In this document: positions 44,201 to 56,599 of the stretch, piece by piece | How the letters are laid out: each line of letters begins with the position of its first letter | How positions within the stretch are numbered: the stretch's first letter is position 1 | Source of the DNA: Athripsodes cinereus | Lineage: Eukaryota > Arthropoda > Insecta > Trichoptera > Leptoceridae | Reading direction: 5' to 3' | NCBI GenBank assembly: GCA_947579605.1 | Contig: OX388307.1 | Span: forward strand, 20,251,237-20,315,236 | Length of the DNA stretch: 64,000 nucleotides | The notes under the pieces: model-generated | Seen by the model: only the letters and a program-made list of their open reading frames with translations | The model's database searches: none | What the model was told of the DNA's origin: nothing | Made by a program: the position numbers and the translations under genes

Positions 44201-46797
44201 AAACTCCACGGAATATATTTTTTTGTTTATAAATGTCAGAATCGTGGTGATCAAATTATAAAATCTAGGACAGAATATTTAAAGAGTTTATATATTATCA
44301 TTATACCTACAAATAACAAGAGGAATAGACATTGGACAATAAACAAGATATTCAAGATGAGCATATAACATTCGTAAAATTAAAAACGTTAAATATCTTA
44401 AATATGTGTGAAATTTTACAAACACTTGCGTCTGCTGGACACTCAAAAACATCAAAACAGAAAATTTTAATTTATAATATTTTTTTACACTTGATTTACA
44501 TTTAATATGAATGTGATAGTATTTTAGCGTGGAAAATAATATAATAATACGGTTGAGTGGCAAACTTCCTTGCTAAATAAAAATACTTTAAATTGTATGC
44601 AATAATATTTTTAGGTTATAAAACATAGGTGATTGTATATTATTTTAGAAAAGTAAATTTTCTATTCCATAGCCATATAAATGCCTACATACAATTACAA
44701 GTAACATAATACTGAGCTCACTCACGTACATTTTCTACCTTTTTTATATTTTCCGCTTATTACATTCGTATATTTTGACAAAGATGTGGAATGTTTCACA
44801 TCATTTTTCCGTCAGATCCGTAACTCAATTTGCCAGTGTGATATGTACCTAAATGTAGGTATCTATCATAAAATACGTGCATGGAGAACACTGAGAAATA
44901 ATATATTAAAAATAGTGTTGCACATTTTTATCTTAATTAATATTAATTCACAGCTGATGGTAAGTCGAAGAGACTGTTGGAGAATGTAATTAAAAGAATA
45001 CCGAAGGTAGTACATAATTATGTATATTTGCCAACCATATATGAGTTAAAAGGTACCACAGATATTTAATTTGATCTTTGTAAAACTATTAACATTACTT
45101 TATCTCATATCGTACAATGATTACTCAGCAAATGTATTAATATGTAAAAAAAATGAGAATTCCAAACACTCTGTTTTTATTATAATATATTCACAATGTT
45201 AGGTTAGATTGTCGGCTAATAAAATCTTAGGGCTTATTTAAGAGAAACCCAAACTAGTTACTATTTAAATAAATTACATTTTATTTAATGTTCATATAAT
45301 CAACAAACGGTACGTACCTAGTGGAAGTTTATGTAAAATTAATAAAAATGAAACTATTTTGAATAATTCTTACTTTGTTAATTTTTGTGTACTTTACCAA
45401 GTGTTTAATTATTAGATACTAATTTTAAATTTTGATTGGTTAGTATTGTGCGAAATTCTCATTCCAGTTCACAGTCAATTAAATAATGTAACTAAAACAA
45501 TCTTTGCTGATCCATAAATACTTCGACAAAGTAAGAATTATAGTTTTGCTCTCAATAATAATACTATTCACAATATTAATATAATAATATCTATAAAAAT
45601 ATTAACTGGATTAAGGCAACTAGAAACATCTTGGCAAAGATGTTGAATAGAAAACATTTAGTTCATGATAAGAATAACATTCTCAGTAGGTATATTACAT
45701 TATTATAATAAATGCGTACCTTGGAGATGGGAAATCTTATACAATCAATTACTGATGAGAAATATTAACAAACAACTTTTTTCAAAAATAATCAGGCAAT
45801 AGATTCAGGTCGACTCCATATTACTTGAACTTACTTTCAAACAAATTGAACACTATTTCATTTAACATTTTTTAAAAGCTTCATTCAATATTGTAAAATG
45901 CAATTGTCGCTTTTCTAGAACAAAGGGAGTGGGTACATAGCGATGCTTTTAGTCACGCCATAGCCGTTTCATAACGGAGCTCTCTACCTTATGGAAGTAC
46001 TAGTAGCTGATATAAAGTGGTAGAAGTATATTTTCATTAATTTTATTATCCTGACCTGACATCGCATCGCATCGCACTGAAAACATTTTACAAATAATAC
46101 TATTGACCAATACTTTTCCAACTTATTCCCTGCTCACTTCAAAGTTTAAATTAGGTATAAAATTCATTCCTAGCTTCACTGCTGTAGGAGTAGGTATATC
46201 AAATTATAATTAAAGTTTTAAATATGGTAGATATGTATAACTTCAAATAATGCGATCATCGAAGTTGAGAGTCTATGAATTATCAATCGATTCCTGTTTG
46301 AGTATTTGTTTGTATTTCGCATTACAAGTTGGTTCCGAGTTTCTAAACAATTGTACTTCTTAGCAAACAATGCAGTACACAAATACTACAATTACAAACT
46401 TCCAAGTATTTCAAATAGAAAACAAGGAAACGAACTCAATCATTGGTATATAGATAACAAAATAATCTGATTTAAATCAAAATAAACAATAAATTACCTA
46501 CTACAAACTTTTGATAGGTACCTACATACATATAAAGCTATTAATTAAACTAATAAAGAGAATGAATTAGTCTGTCTATGGGTTTTTATTTAATTAGAAT
46601 CATTAACACTGAAGGAAATAATTGTGAAAGTGGTTTTATTCTCTCAATAAGGAAGCAAGAGGGGAACAATATTGTACATTCAATGAAACATTGTGAAGGG
46701 CCAAAGAACAAAACATAACTGAAATATAATTGCATTGATTTTCTACATGAGTACATCAGGAAGCATTGCGATGTGAATACTGATACAAATTTATTTA
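44201..46797. other. AT-rich DNA, no feature seen
   Basis: A GCATCGCATCGCA run at 46063-46076 is the only oddity. Frames at 44288-44563, 44786-44989 and 46586-46870 show no known motif. Confidence 0.4.
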
Positions 46798-47040
46798 TAC
46801 ACCCTGCCATACCATTACAAAATATCTCACAAGTGAGGCAGCTAGCGGACAAACTGTAAGAAATAAACACGCAGATTGTTCTCTCCGTGCTAAGACATTA
46901 TGGGTGGGTGACATACCTCATCGATAAATCGTGAATGTTATAGGCTTTTACGTGAGATTTTATGAATACCTGCCTTTTACAGTATACTTGGAAGCTAACA
47001 AAAAAAGTGGAAAGCGCATTCTTCACCGAAGATTTCAACC
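46798..47040 (-). repeat. SINE-like repeat with RTE-type 3' end, copy 7 (long)
   Basis: TACACCCTGCCATACCATTA, ATCTCACAAGTGAGGCAGC, TTCTCTCCGTGCTAAGACAT, GACATACCTCATCGATAAAT, CCTGCCTTTTACAGTATACT, AAAAAAGTGGAAAGCGC. The last parts match copy 5; GTGACATACCTCATCGATAA also resembles 59540-59560. It therefore joins the short and long versions of the family. Confidence 0.65.
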
Positions 47041-48688
47041 TTTTATATTGTTGAGTTCACGCAATTCTTTAAACACGCATTGAGGTTATATCATAAATCT
47101 CCTGGATTGAAAATGGCAAACGAGAAAAAAGGTTCATCTCGAATTACTTTTCGCTGACTGCACATAACGATTTTTTATCCAATTTTCGATAGTGTCCTTA
47201 GTCTTCTTATTTCAATATAAAGTTACTCGGCCCACCAATAGGATAAGGACAGTTTACTCAAGACCGTGCCTTTTGATTGAGTGCCTGGGGCGCTAAACCA
47301 CTCCCACACAATCCTTTGTTACGGACGGGTGCCAAGTATCTCACACTTATTGTTGTAATGTTTCTCTTTTTGTGCTTTTTCTTAAATATAGATAATCGTA
47401 TTATCAAATAACATTAATTTGAAATAGGCAGGCACATAAATTAATCAATATTCTTGTATTCAATCAAATACATACATATTTTAATAAATGCTATAATGAT
47501 AAGCAATATATACGTATCTTACATTGAATAAAGACATAGACTCATATAATTATTTTATTCGCACATTCAAACCGAAATCATCCTCACGGGCAGATTCGAA
47601 GGACCTACCGGCTAAAACCACCATCGAGGATTTTTTTTATACTACACACTCTCTTCAATACTCCTTTTGAAATTATCTAATGAAGTAAATATTGACAACA
47701 AAATAAATTTCCTAACTTAGTCCTCTTGTTCCAGACTGAAAATAATTATTTTTAGCTGCAATATACCCTTTCCGCAATTTTTATCGACACCTATTGATAA
47801 TTGTTGCAAGTTTTTTTTTTAGATTGCAATTGATAATAGGTACCAACAGAGTGTGTTACGTATATTGCAATTTCTATAAACGTATGTGTGTATGTACTCG
47901 TAGATCATAATACTATTTATGAAACCTAAAGCGAACGATCTAAATTTAGGGAGATGGGATAGCTCAAACCTTCACGGAATTATAAGTAATGGATTGGCTT
48001 TCTACACTTTTTGCCAAAAAAGGTCAAAATGTGTGAAATGTTGCAAAATTATTCTCTTGAGAGAATTTCATGAAATATATTTTACTCCTAGATGTTAATG
48101 GTTGAGTTTATCCAAAAAAATAAAATCAATAAAATAATAATAATGTATAAAAATCCATCTTTACAAGTAAATATAAATGAGCGTGTGTGTCCATGCCAGA
48201 TACATATAAATGAAACTATTGAAGAAGAAACTCTATGAAGAGGGTACGTCATTTTATGATAATAATCATTAAATTATAATTTTCGTGATTTTTCACATTC
48301 AAATCAAAATCTTACATTATCTTACATATTATATTTCAAATTGAATAAATGATGATATTTTAAAACTCAGCACAAGAGGCAAATATTTGTGTTGAAAGAT
48401 TTGTTATGAAGTTACCGAAAGTCTTGAGAGCAGCAATGGGCAGACATCTCTGGGAGAAGTATTGTTGGAGCAACGGAGCCTCGAATCAACTAGGTCATGT
48501 CAAGGAAGATGTATGTATGAGTATGTATGTATTATAAAACTTTTTGTGAATATGTATACGAGGAATATTACACTTTAAATACACGTTATATTGAAGCTGT
48601 TATATACATACGTTGTAAAATAATACAGATTGAATACCAATATTAATTTACATTAATTAAAAATCAATAAATCCACAACGGAAAGAGT
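47041..48688. other. No clear feature
   Basis: A GC-richer patch at 47222-47335 (GTGCCTGGGGCGCTAAACC, then TACGGACGGGTGCC) is unexplained. The rest is AT-rich without recognisable structure. Confidence 0.35.
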
Positions 48689-48700
48689 TTTCTGATTTTT
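48689..48700. repeat. 12-bp target duplication, left
   Basis: TTTCTGATTTTT, exact copy at 50333-50344. Confidence 0.85.
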
Positions 48701-50332
48701 CATCATCATCATCATCATCGCCCTCAACGCTCCTCTCGGGAGCAGAGGGCAGAAACCAGCCTCCTCCATTCAGAGCGTCTCTGTGCCAATTGCGTCACCT
48801 CTTCCCACGACATTCCTTGCGCTCTGATATCGTTGTCATAGGAACGGTGTATTGTGAAAGAGGGACGCCCGGGCCGACGGAACCCCTGCGGACGGAAAAA
48901 CAGTGCTCTTTTTGGCCAACTATCATTGGGCATTCTCAAAACATGTCCCAGCCAGGACCATCGTCTCTCTTGTATTACGGAGATTACAGGTCTCTGCTGG
49001 GTGCGCCGGCGCACAGCATCATTTGTAACATGTTCATACCATCTGACATCCAAAATCCTTCTAAGACACTTGTTTTCAAAGCTTAGTATCTTCCGCTCTT
49101 GAGCCTTGGTTAAGTGCCAAGACTCGCAGCCATATAGAAGGATTGGGATGATGCACGCATTGAACAAGCGACATTTTGTCCTGATGCTGAGTCCAGACGC
49201 CTTCCAAACTTTGTTCATGTTGTTGAAAGCCCCGCTAGCTGCTCCTATGCGGATTGGTAATTCCGACCGGAGATCACCCTCTGGCGTTATGGTTGCTCCC
49301 AGGTACCTGAATTTACTAACCTGAGATATTTGGGAATTGCCAACCATTAGTGGGGTGTGAGTACTCGTGCATGTACTATTACATATGTACTCCGTTTTAC
49401 CAGCGTTGATACGAAGGCCAAGGCGCAAGGAATTTTCATAAAGAGCATTAGCGTTGCACTGTAATCCGTCCACAGATGTATCAAAAAGGGCTAGATCATC
49501 CGCATATTCAAGATCGTGCAGCACTCCCACAGACGTCTCACTGTTTTCACGCTGTGATAAAGGCACACCGCCAGGGCCCAGAATAGATTTTCTGAGCAGG
49601 TAGTCCATAATTATGGCAAAGATAAAAGGTGCCAATATACAGCCCTGCCGGACTCCAGTGGTGATCCTGAAGGTGTCAGTTGGACCACTTGATGTTCTGA
49701 CAGAACATTCAGAGTCCATATGCAGGGCTTTGATCATGGTTACCACCTTGGGCGGGATGTCATACGCGGCCAGTATTTTCCATATGGTTGGTCTGTGGGG
49801 GCTGTCAAAAGCTTTTTCGTAGTCAATGAAGCAACATGCAAGCGGTGAGTTGAACTCTTGCGACTGTTGGAGTACACATCTGGCACAAAAAATTGCGTCC
49901 GAACAGGACTTGCCAGGTACAAACCCGCATTGTTGCTTTCTCAGAGATGCCAACACTGGTTTTTGAATGCGACTCAATATGATTTGTGAGAGAACTTTAC
50001 CGGGCACACTAAGTAGTGTGATGCCACGGTAATTTCCGCATTCCAGTGGGTTTCCCTTCTTGAAAAGTGTCACGATGGATCCATTTCTCCAATCTTTCGG
50101 GCAGAGCTCCTCATTCCACACCTTGTTAAAGAGATGGTACAGTGGGTGGATAAGCGCATTCATGCCATACTTAAGGAGCTCTGCGTGGATTCCATCTTCA
50201 CCTGGGGCCTTGTTGTTTTTTAGCCTTTTTACAGCTGCCTCAATCTCCTCATGTGTTGGGGGGGTTTCGGCTATCCCAGATACCTGTGGGATATCTAGGT
50301 CGCTATCCTCATTGCCAACATCAAAAGGTTGG
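48701..50332 (-). mobile_element. RTE-like LINE, 1.6 kb, with complete RT domain
   Basis: The copy lies on the minus strand. Its 3' end is at the left: the stop codon, a GAGGGC, then a (GAT)n tail (CATCATCATCATC on the plus strand, 48701-48719). Its truncated 5' end is at 50332. TTTCTGATTTTT flanks it on both sides exactly. The endonuclease half is missing, as usual for 5'-truncated LINE copies. The unbroken frame suggests a recent insertion. The decayed relative at 22863-23352 is the same family. Confidence 0.9.
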
Positions 50333-50535
50333 TTTCTGATTTTTACCCTGATGAAAATATAATATTGTAAAATTTTGCAGAATATTTTCTTTAGAGCCAA
50401 ATAATTTAATAGTGGTGACAGAGAATAGCGCCCCCGCTCAGTGAAAGTGAACGGGAAATATTTAATTATTTTCACAGGTGATTTATTTTTCTTCCTCATA
50501 ATGTAACACCTGCGGATAGAATAATATTTAACCAA
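48724..50535 (-). pseudogene. LINE reverse transcriptase in a chimeric frame (603 codons)
   Basis: The reverse transcriptase would copy LINE RNA into DNA at a nicked target. Motifs in order: NYRGITLLSVPGKVLSQII (168-186), QQCGFVPGKS (201-210), FIDYEKAFD (236-244, first catalytic Asp), GVRQGCILAPFIF (294-306), LEYADDLALF (342-351, catalytic YADD), GLRINAGKTE (373-382), FRYLGATITP (409-418). Then LLYGCESWHLTK and RWSWLGHVLRMPN. Because the insertion boundary is at 50332, residues 1 to about 68 come from flanking DNA that happens to be open; the LINE part starts near NQPFDVG. No apurinic endonuclease domain is present, so the copy is not autonomous. Plus-strand frames here are shadows. Confidence 0.85.
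50333..50344. repeat. 12-bp target duplication, right
   Basis: TTTCTGATTTTT, exact copy of 48689-48700. Confidence 0.85.
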
Positions 50536-51028
50536 GGAAATAATAATAATTGATATACATACCTAATAGCTTCGTACACTGTGGCTATTATTATTAATTC
50601 TTATAACACCTTTGATGGTCTTAAAGTTCTCATTTTACGACACGATGAATATTTCGACACATTTTACGAGTTTTCTTGCGTAAAATAACAACAACAGCTG
50701 ATGTTTTCATTATGTTTATTTCTTTTTGCACTATGATTTTATATAATGTGATGTTTTCTGATTAGGTAAGCAAAAAATACTAGGTTTTGTGTTTAAAATT
50801 AAAAACTCAAATATACTTTTTATAACATGTCATACTCTTTTTGTAATTAACAGATTTACAAAATAAGTATATGGAGTTTTACAGAACAAAACGATAGCAC
50901 ACTCAAAAAGCTTACATGTTGATTCCGCGCATTTAGCGTATACCTACTGTGATGGTATACATTAACAGATAGACGTATTATTCATTTCGATTTTACTGTT
51001 TATCAAAATCTCTGTAGGGACTATAATT
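50345..51028. other. Flanking AT-rich DNA
   Basis: Part of it (50345-50535) is read through by the LINE frame on the minus strand. I see no gene of its own. Confidence 0.4.
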
Positions 51029-51356
51029 GGCAAAACAAATCAGACATCTCGATTGGGGAACCGTGTTTACACAATGTAAAATTGTGTAAAATTTAATCGG
51101 AAGAAGTGAGAAAGGCATTCCAAAGCTTAAAAATTGGCTCTAGGCTGGCTTAAGTAACCACTTTCGGTATCCATGGACAACACGATTTAAAGTCCATCAG
51201 TCTGATTGGTTTTGTCATATGCACGTTATGCCTAATGTTACATTGTAAACCTGGTTCTCCAATCGATATGTCTGATTGGTTTTGTCATATGCACGTTATG
51301 CCCAATGTTACATTGTAAACATGGTTCTCCAATCGATATGTCTGATTGGTTTTGTC
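51029..51356. mobile_element. MITE with tandemly amplified right end
   Basis: The left end GGCAAAACAAATCAGACATC, TCGATTGGGGAACC, TGTTTACA returns inverted on the right as GTTTACAATGTAAC-type and GACAAAACCAATCAGACATA. The right terminal region is repeated as two 70-bp units (51201-51270 and 51271-51340) plus a partial third. No coding capacity. Amplification of one end only is unusual for a MITE. Confidence 0.75.
51201..51356 (+). repeat. 70-bp tandem repeat, about 2.2 units
   Basis: The units share TCTGATTGGTTTTGTCATAT, GCACGTTATGCC, AATGTTACATTGTAAAC and GGTTCTCCAATCGATATG. They differ at only two positions (CCTAATG/CCCAATG, CCTGG/CATGG), so the duplication is recent. Confidence 0.9.
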
Positions 51357-54300
51357 GTCTATTTGGTACATGAATTGACAAAGTGTTCACAAAAACATGT
51401 CATTAAAAAAGAAAAAAAATCCTGTAGAATCGGAAGGAAATTCTTAAAACGCATTATCAGAAAAATAATTTATACGATATGATTTGAATTTATCTTGTTT
51501 ACTTTATAATTTGTACATTCTTAACTCTAGCAGTAACTTTTACAATTTATTTATAAATAAATAAAGCAGTACCTACATATAAACAGTTTGCCACAGTTAT
51601 AATATTCGTTTTCACACTCTTTTTTATTTCAAGAGAATCCATAATATTTTTCTTCCTTCTATTTCCAATTACGGTAGTAAAGAGAAAAACTACAAAACGA
51701 AAAATAAATGATAACGCACTATCCCTGTCAACCGACAAAACACTGTTTAACATAAATAGAAACTTCCATGACACGGAAAATCAAATTACTAAAGATAACG
51801 AAAAAAACTCGATTTGGGGAGCGTTTTTTCCTTCTGATCGATAACAGAATATTGTTTCTTACTTTTACTTATACTCTTGATAATTTTATCTTCCAAAGAA
51901 CAATGAGATACTAAGTAATTCAGTAGCACATGAAAAATAAAATATATATCATGTATCTTATATTTTAGATATGTAAATTTGTGTTACAATACAGAAAATC
52001 TTTCTGTAATCTTATCAAAACATAACTATTTACCTGTGTCATCTCGTAATGTCGGTATAAGTAAGTACTTCCATTATTTGATACAACACAAAGACTTGGA
52101 CTGGTAGCGACAGGTGATTTCCTTACAATATTTATTTTGCGGTAATATTTTCCGATATCTGATTCTTATATTACTTTTCAACAATAACAATGTATAATAA
52201 TAACATTTCAGACAGGTAAACAAAATGAATATTGTGTCTTTACTTGGAATCTATTACCGGTAATGTATCACATTTTTATTATTACTATCTTGACGCGGAC
52301 TGTGAGGTGATACTCACAATATTGTTATTGTTTAACCTATAAAGAAATAAAATACATACGTGTAAGCAATACATAGACTTAAAGTATAAATTGATGAAGC
52401 AATATCGAATGTTTGACATAAAACCATGTCAAACATATATATATTATCACATATCATATAGATATGGTGGTAAATAAAGATTCTATTATGTTAGATTGGT
52501 TTTCACTGATTATAAAAGTATTTCTTGTAAAAAAATAGATAAAAATATTGTTATTTAACAACGATTTTGTAGAGATTTTACATTTATACTAATCTCAAAC
52601 ACATAAAGGCCACTTATGTATATAATGATTCATTCAATTCCAAGCAATTCAATCAGTGCACAATTTGTATTTGAGTTTATGATGATATTAAAGATGCATT
52701 TAAAATGATGCTATGATTCAAACGTCTACTTATTTGTCACAGTTAGAATTATCCATAAGCCCGATGAGACATCATTATAATATAATAGGAAGATAACATT
52801 GCTATGGCTTTGGTATATATTTAATTAAGGATTCTATAGTGAAATGGGCTGTGAGATCTTCAATCAGACTATATATTATTATGTAGGTAGGTATGTTTAT
52901 GCATGTTGTACAGGTAGGTACTACCACATTATTATGCATGAACACAGAACACATAATACTATTATGAATAATACTAATACTTCTGCACACATAAGGATGT
53001 TTGTGTTCCATTATATCGAGATATGCAGATTCTTTGAGTATGAATATTAGATGCTTATATCTATTCTGCGTTCTGTACACCTATTGTTAGTTTCCAAGCT
53101 TTCATCGACCAAATAGCACAATAAGATATTATGATTTTACTACCTACATATAAATATGTAAATATATGGTTCATATAGGTACAGACAATTTAGATGGCAC
53201 GGATTGTTGTATTACATTTACAGGATTCTGCTATGCTATATCAAATATATATTGCAGTGAACTATTTGAAATAGTAATTGTTAGGGTGCTCTCTCTTTCA
53301 TACCAACTATAATTATATATTTTTACTAAGTCTGAGTAAACAACTAGTATTTTGAAAATACGTAACTGTAAGCTAATTGTCTATATTTTTAATGTAGTAG
53401 AAGAGTATTTAATTTCATGAAGGATCTTGTCAAGGGGAGCCCTTCAGGCAAATTTTGAGCCCATCCTCAGAAATAATTTTCATGAAGAGCATGGATGATA
53501 TAGGAACTAACATTTCTGTAACATTAATAGGTGAGGGAGGGTGCAACCCCTGATCTGGATTTCACTAAATATTCTGACTATAATTATATGATTTTATTAT
53601 ACATATACTGACAAATTGTTAGAAAAGGACACCATCCAACAAAAGAGCTCTCTTACGTGATACATTTTATTTTTTTTAAAATAATACCTAATGATTTTTT
53701 TAAATAAACTAAAACGTTTTCTTTTGCACGAAATTTTTTTATGTTTAAATTTCCTATGAATTAATTGATCACTGATAATATAAATCGTAAGAACATAATT
53801 AAATTTAAACAACTAATCTTTATTAGTATATAACGTTTTTCACAAAATCCCCGTCGAAGGATATTATATTTATACTAAAAAAACTGTTTATCTTCACGAG
53901 TTTTATAATATTTGATCTGAAACTTATGTTAATATATTAATTTTGTTCTCTTTTTTTGTCAACGAGGTTAAAGAGCTTCACATTCAAACTTTATGTACTA
54001 TTTCTAGTGGTGATTTAAGATGTCATCGGATGTAAAACGAAATTTATTCCCTTGAAGATATTATTTAAACAGGCGTCTTTCCGTGCTGCTGATAGGAGGA
54101 GAGGCATTTATCTACTATAATATAATATTTTCTCCGTTCATTGTTATTCCGACAACTCTTTTAAAGGGAAACTTCCCATTGCTTTACTAAATGTGTATTT
54201 TCTATCGAAGGTTCCGGCAACAGAATTTCAGTAGATTATATGGAACACATTTACGGGTATATATATTATATTGTTTCGGAAGCGAGTTATTCGATACACT

Positions 54301-54602
54301 CAGTATTCACAACAAAGCGACTACATGAAAAGGAGCGATACAATTGAAATAGTAGAAAGAAACTCAATTTATGTTTTATTTATATCTGAACTTGTAATAA
54401 ATATAATATTAAAAGTATCATTTATACTAGAACACTGTGCAAATAATGAGCAATTTGTTTCGATGAATATCCTGTATACATATAATTTCTTTCATTTATG
54501 GGATCATACTCATTTAACATAAATAATTATGTACCTAACCGAATCTTTGAGGTGATTACAAACATCTTGAAACAAATAATAAAAAAATCTGACAATCTAT
54601 TT
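51357..54602. other. AT-rich DNA, no feature seen
   Basis: Frames such as 51547-51774, 52802-53080, 53597-53812 and 54271-54522 show no recognisable motif. A GC-richer patch 53425-53560 (AGGGGAGCCCTTCAGGC, GAGGGAGGGTGCAACCCCTG) may be an old repeat but I cannot place it. Confidence 0.4.
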
Positions 54603-54690
54603 TACTCAAAGTCTCCCACAAGTAGGGTAGCCAGCAGGCTAACTCTATGTTGTAAACATGTAATTTGTCCTCTACGTGCCAATAAAATTA
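54603..54690 (-). repeat. SINE-like repeat with RTE-type 3' end, copy 8
   Basis: It reads GTCTCCCACAAGTAGGGTAG, CCAGCAGGCTAACTCTATGT, TGTAAACATG, TGTCCTCTACGTGCCAATAA. The terminal TACCATCACGG is missing, so the copy is truncated at the 3' side. Confidence 0.7.
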
Positions 54691-55559
54691 GGCTAGTTGG
54701 AAGTGATACTCATCATCTGTATATTGATTATATTTCATTGAATACATTTCTCTATAAAATTGTTTGTATTGTGATCAATGTGCAGTAAAGAAAGAATCAG
54801 TAAACAACAAAGTAAAAAATATTTGAGATACAAAATCACTTTAGATATAATGTTAAATAATGCATACCTACCGACACTTGGTAGTTTATTATCATAGGTT
54901 TTCTGAAGATAATGTATATTGTTATACTTACTAAGCAAAAAAAAACATGAATTTGATATAGGTATGTTTTCAAATAACGGCAAAAAATATTATTTATAAT
55001 ACAATTAATTACAATTAAGAAACGTTATTTGTTAAATCTGAAGCATGCGTGTATGTATAAATATGAATATAGGAAACTTTACATTTTATCAACAACAAAA
55101 ATCAGATAACGGATACAAGGGGTGAGAAATTGATACCAATGAAATTAACTCTAATGTAAAAAATAACGGTATTCAATATTTTATATTTATAAATCAAAAC
55201 ATAATGAAGTCTAGACTATTCAAAAAAAGACTTACATAATAACTTTGCTTTAGTATTTAAATTTGTAAAATGTAAATATTATTACATCTTTACATTAAAA
55301 ATACTTTAAAAACATACACCTCTTTTTATTCGCTTCATGGGAATGGAAGTCATTTTTATACTCTCCTTCAAGAAGAATATTCAAATGAAACGAATTTACA
55401 AGAATTACACTTTTATTATTGCAAGAGTAAAAACTATATATTACTATAAAAGCGATATATCGATATAAATAGGAATATAAATATTGACTCATACCAGGTA
55501 AAAATAGATTGTAAACTTTATTTCAAAGATTCTTTTCTGTTTTAGGAAGATTTTCATAA
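54691..55559. other. AT-rich DNA, no feature seen
   Basis: The minus frames at 54735-54983 and 55295-55492 show no motif. Confidence 0.4.
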
Positions 55560-55604
55560 TTCACTCGATTGCGGGTGCATTGCCGTAAAATGAAATAAGA
55601 AGAA
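55560..55604 (-). repeat. Short dispersed repeat shared with 21916-21955
   Basis: It contains TCACTCGATTGCGGGTGCAT then TGCCGTAAAATGAAATAA; the inverse stands at 21916-21955. Too short to classify. Confidence 0.5.
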
Positions 55605-55675
55605 TAGGAAGATTTTAAATATTTCTAAAAATGAAAAATTTTGAAAATGGTATAAAACTGATATAAAATAACTCT

Positions 55676-55750
55676 AAATGTCCCGGAATCAAACCCCGGA
55701 CCTCATGACTCACAAGTTGGAGACTTACCTCTGCGACACACAGGCCGTCT
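55676..55750 (-). repeat. tRNA-like SINE head
   Basis: On the minus strand the order is GTGTGTCGCAGAGGTAAGTC, TCCAACTTGTGAGTCATGAG, GTCCGGGGTTTGATTCCGGG. GGTTTGATTCC is close to the pol III B box (GGTTCGANTCC) and CGCAGAGGTAAGTC could be a degraded A box. A tRNA-like fold without a proper acceptor stem points to a SINE head or tRNA pseudogene rather than a working tRNA. Confidence 0.55.
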
Positions 55751-55759
55751 AATATGTAC

Positions 55760-56485
55760 CTACCAAATTATCTACCTACTACAAAAGTTTTTTTTATATG
55801 CTCGTATTGTTTATTTTTATTTTTCCATTCTGTCATTTTTTAGTGTATAATTTTTAATTGGTAATACAATAACAATAAGTACCTACCATAATGTTACGAA
55901 AGGGTACTATTTGTCTATATAGCAAATATAATAAATATAATAGATACTTGTAAAACCTTTGCGAGAATTTTTTATTCAGCATTCATATTGTTTCTTTTAT
56001 AAAATTTAATAACTTTTTTCTTTAAAACAGTTCAAACCAATGTTTTGTTTTTTGTTTTAGTTTGATATGTATTGTATTAGAATTTAAAGTAAACGGAATG
56101 CATAAAAAATAAACTGTTATAATATTTTAGAAGGCGATAGCCGCTTGTTTTATAATAATACATTGAAGACTTCCTTCGATATCTGGACATCACAAGAAAA
56201 TTTTTGGTCTTCACTGGGAGGTCTCAATGGGTAGCCTGGGGCGCTGGCTGGCCAAAACCGTCTTGGGAGAATCTTTTATTTACGTCTCAAGGACAAAAAC
56301 AATAATAAATAAAAATTAAAAATAATGTTTAACAAACTACCCAAACAAATAACAAGCAAGCCTATCATATCAATACAAACAATATATTATTTTGATCCAG
56401 AGGAAAAGTAGGGTGTCCAGAGACTTGTTATTGATATTTCTGATGGTGAGACTCGACGACGAGACGAGACCCAATTTTATATTGG
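55760..56485. other. No clear feature
   Basis: GC-richer words around 56215-56275 (GGTAGCCTGGGGCGCTGG) are unexplained. Nothing else is supported. Confidence 0.3.
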
Positions 56486-56580
56486 CACGGAGAAGACAGC
56501 TTGCATGTTTTATATGCAGCTGGTCTGCTGGCTACCCCACTTGTGGGATATGCCGTGATGGTATAGTAGTAGTAGTAGTA
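56486..56580 (+). repeat. SINE-like repeat with RTE-type 3' end, copy 9, (GTA)n tail
   Basis: The clearest plus-strand copy: TTGGCACGGAGAAGACAGC, TTGCATGTTTTATATGCAGC, TGGTCTGCTGGCTACCCCAC, TTGTGGGATATGCCGTGATG, GTATAG, then (TAG)n. Its 3' end compares directly with the RTE copy at 38000-38027 (CTACCCCACCTGGGACACGG, CGTGAGGGTATAG). The tail type is also the same. Confidence 0.8.
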
Positions 56581-56599
56581 GAGACCCGAGAATCGCCGA

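Noticed and set aside
48790..50362. Several plus-strand frames of 60-100 codons
   Set aside because: They are antisense shadows of the LINE reverse-transcriptase frame on the minus strand.
51201..51356. CRISPR-like or satellite array
   Set aside because: Only about two 70-bp units without spacers, and they are the terminal region of a MITE; the genome is eukaryotic.
55676..55750. Functional tRNA gene
   Set aside because: T-arm-like and B-box-like parts are present, but no matching acceptor stem was found; a SINE head or pseudogene fits better.
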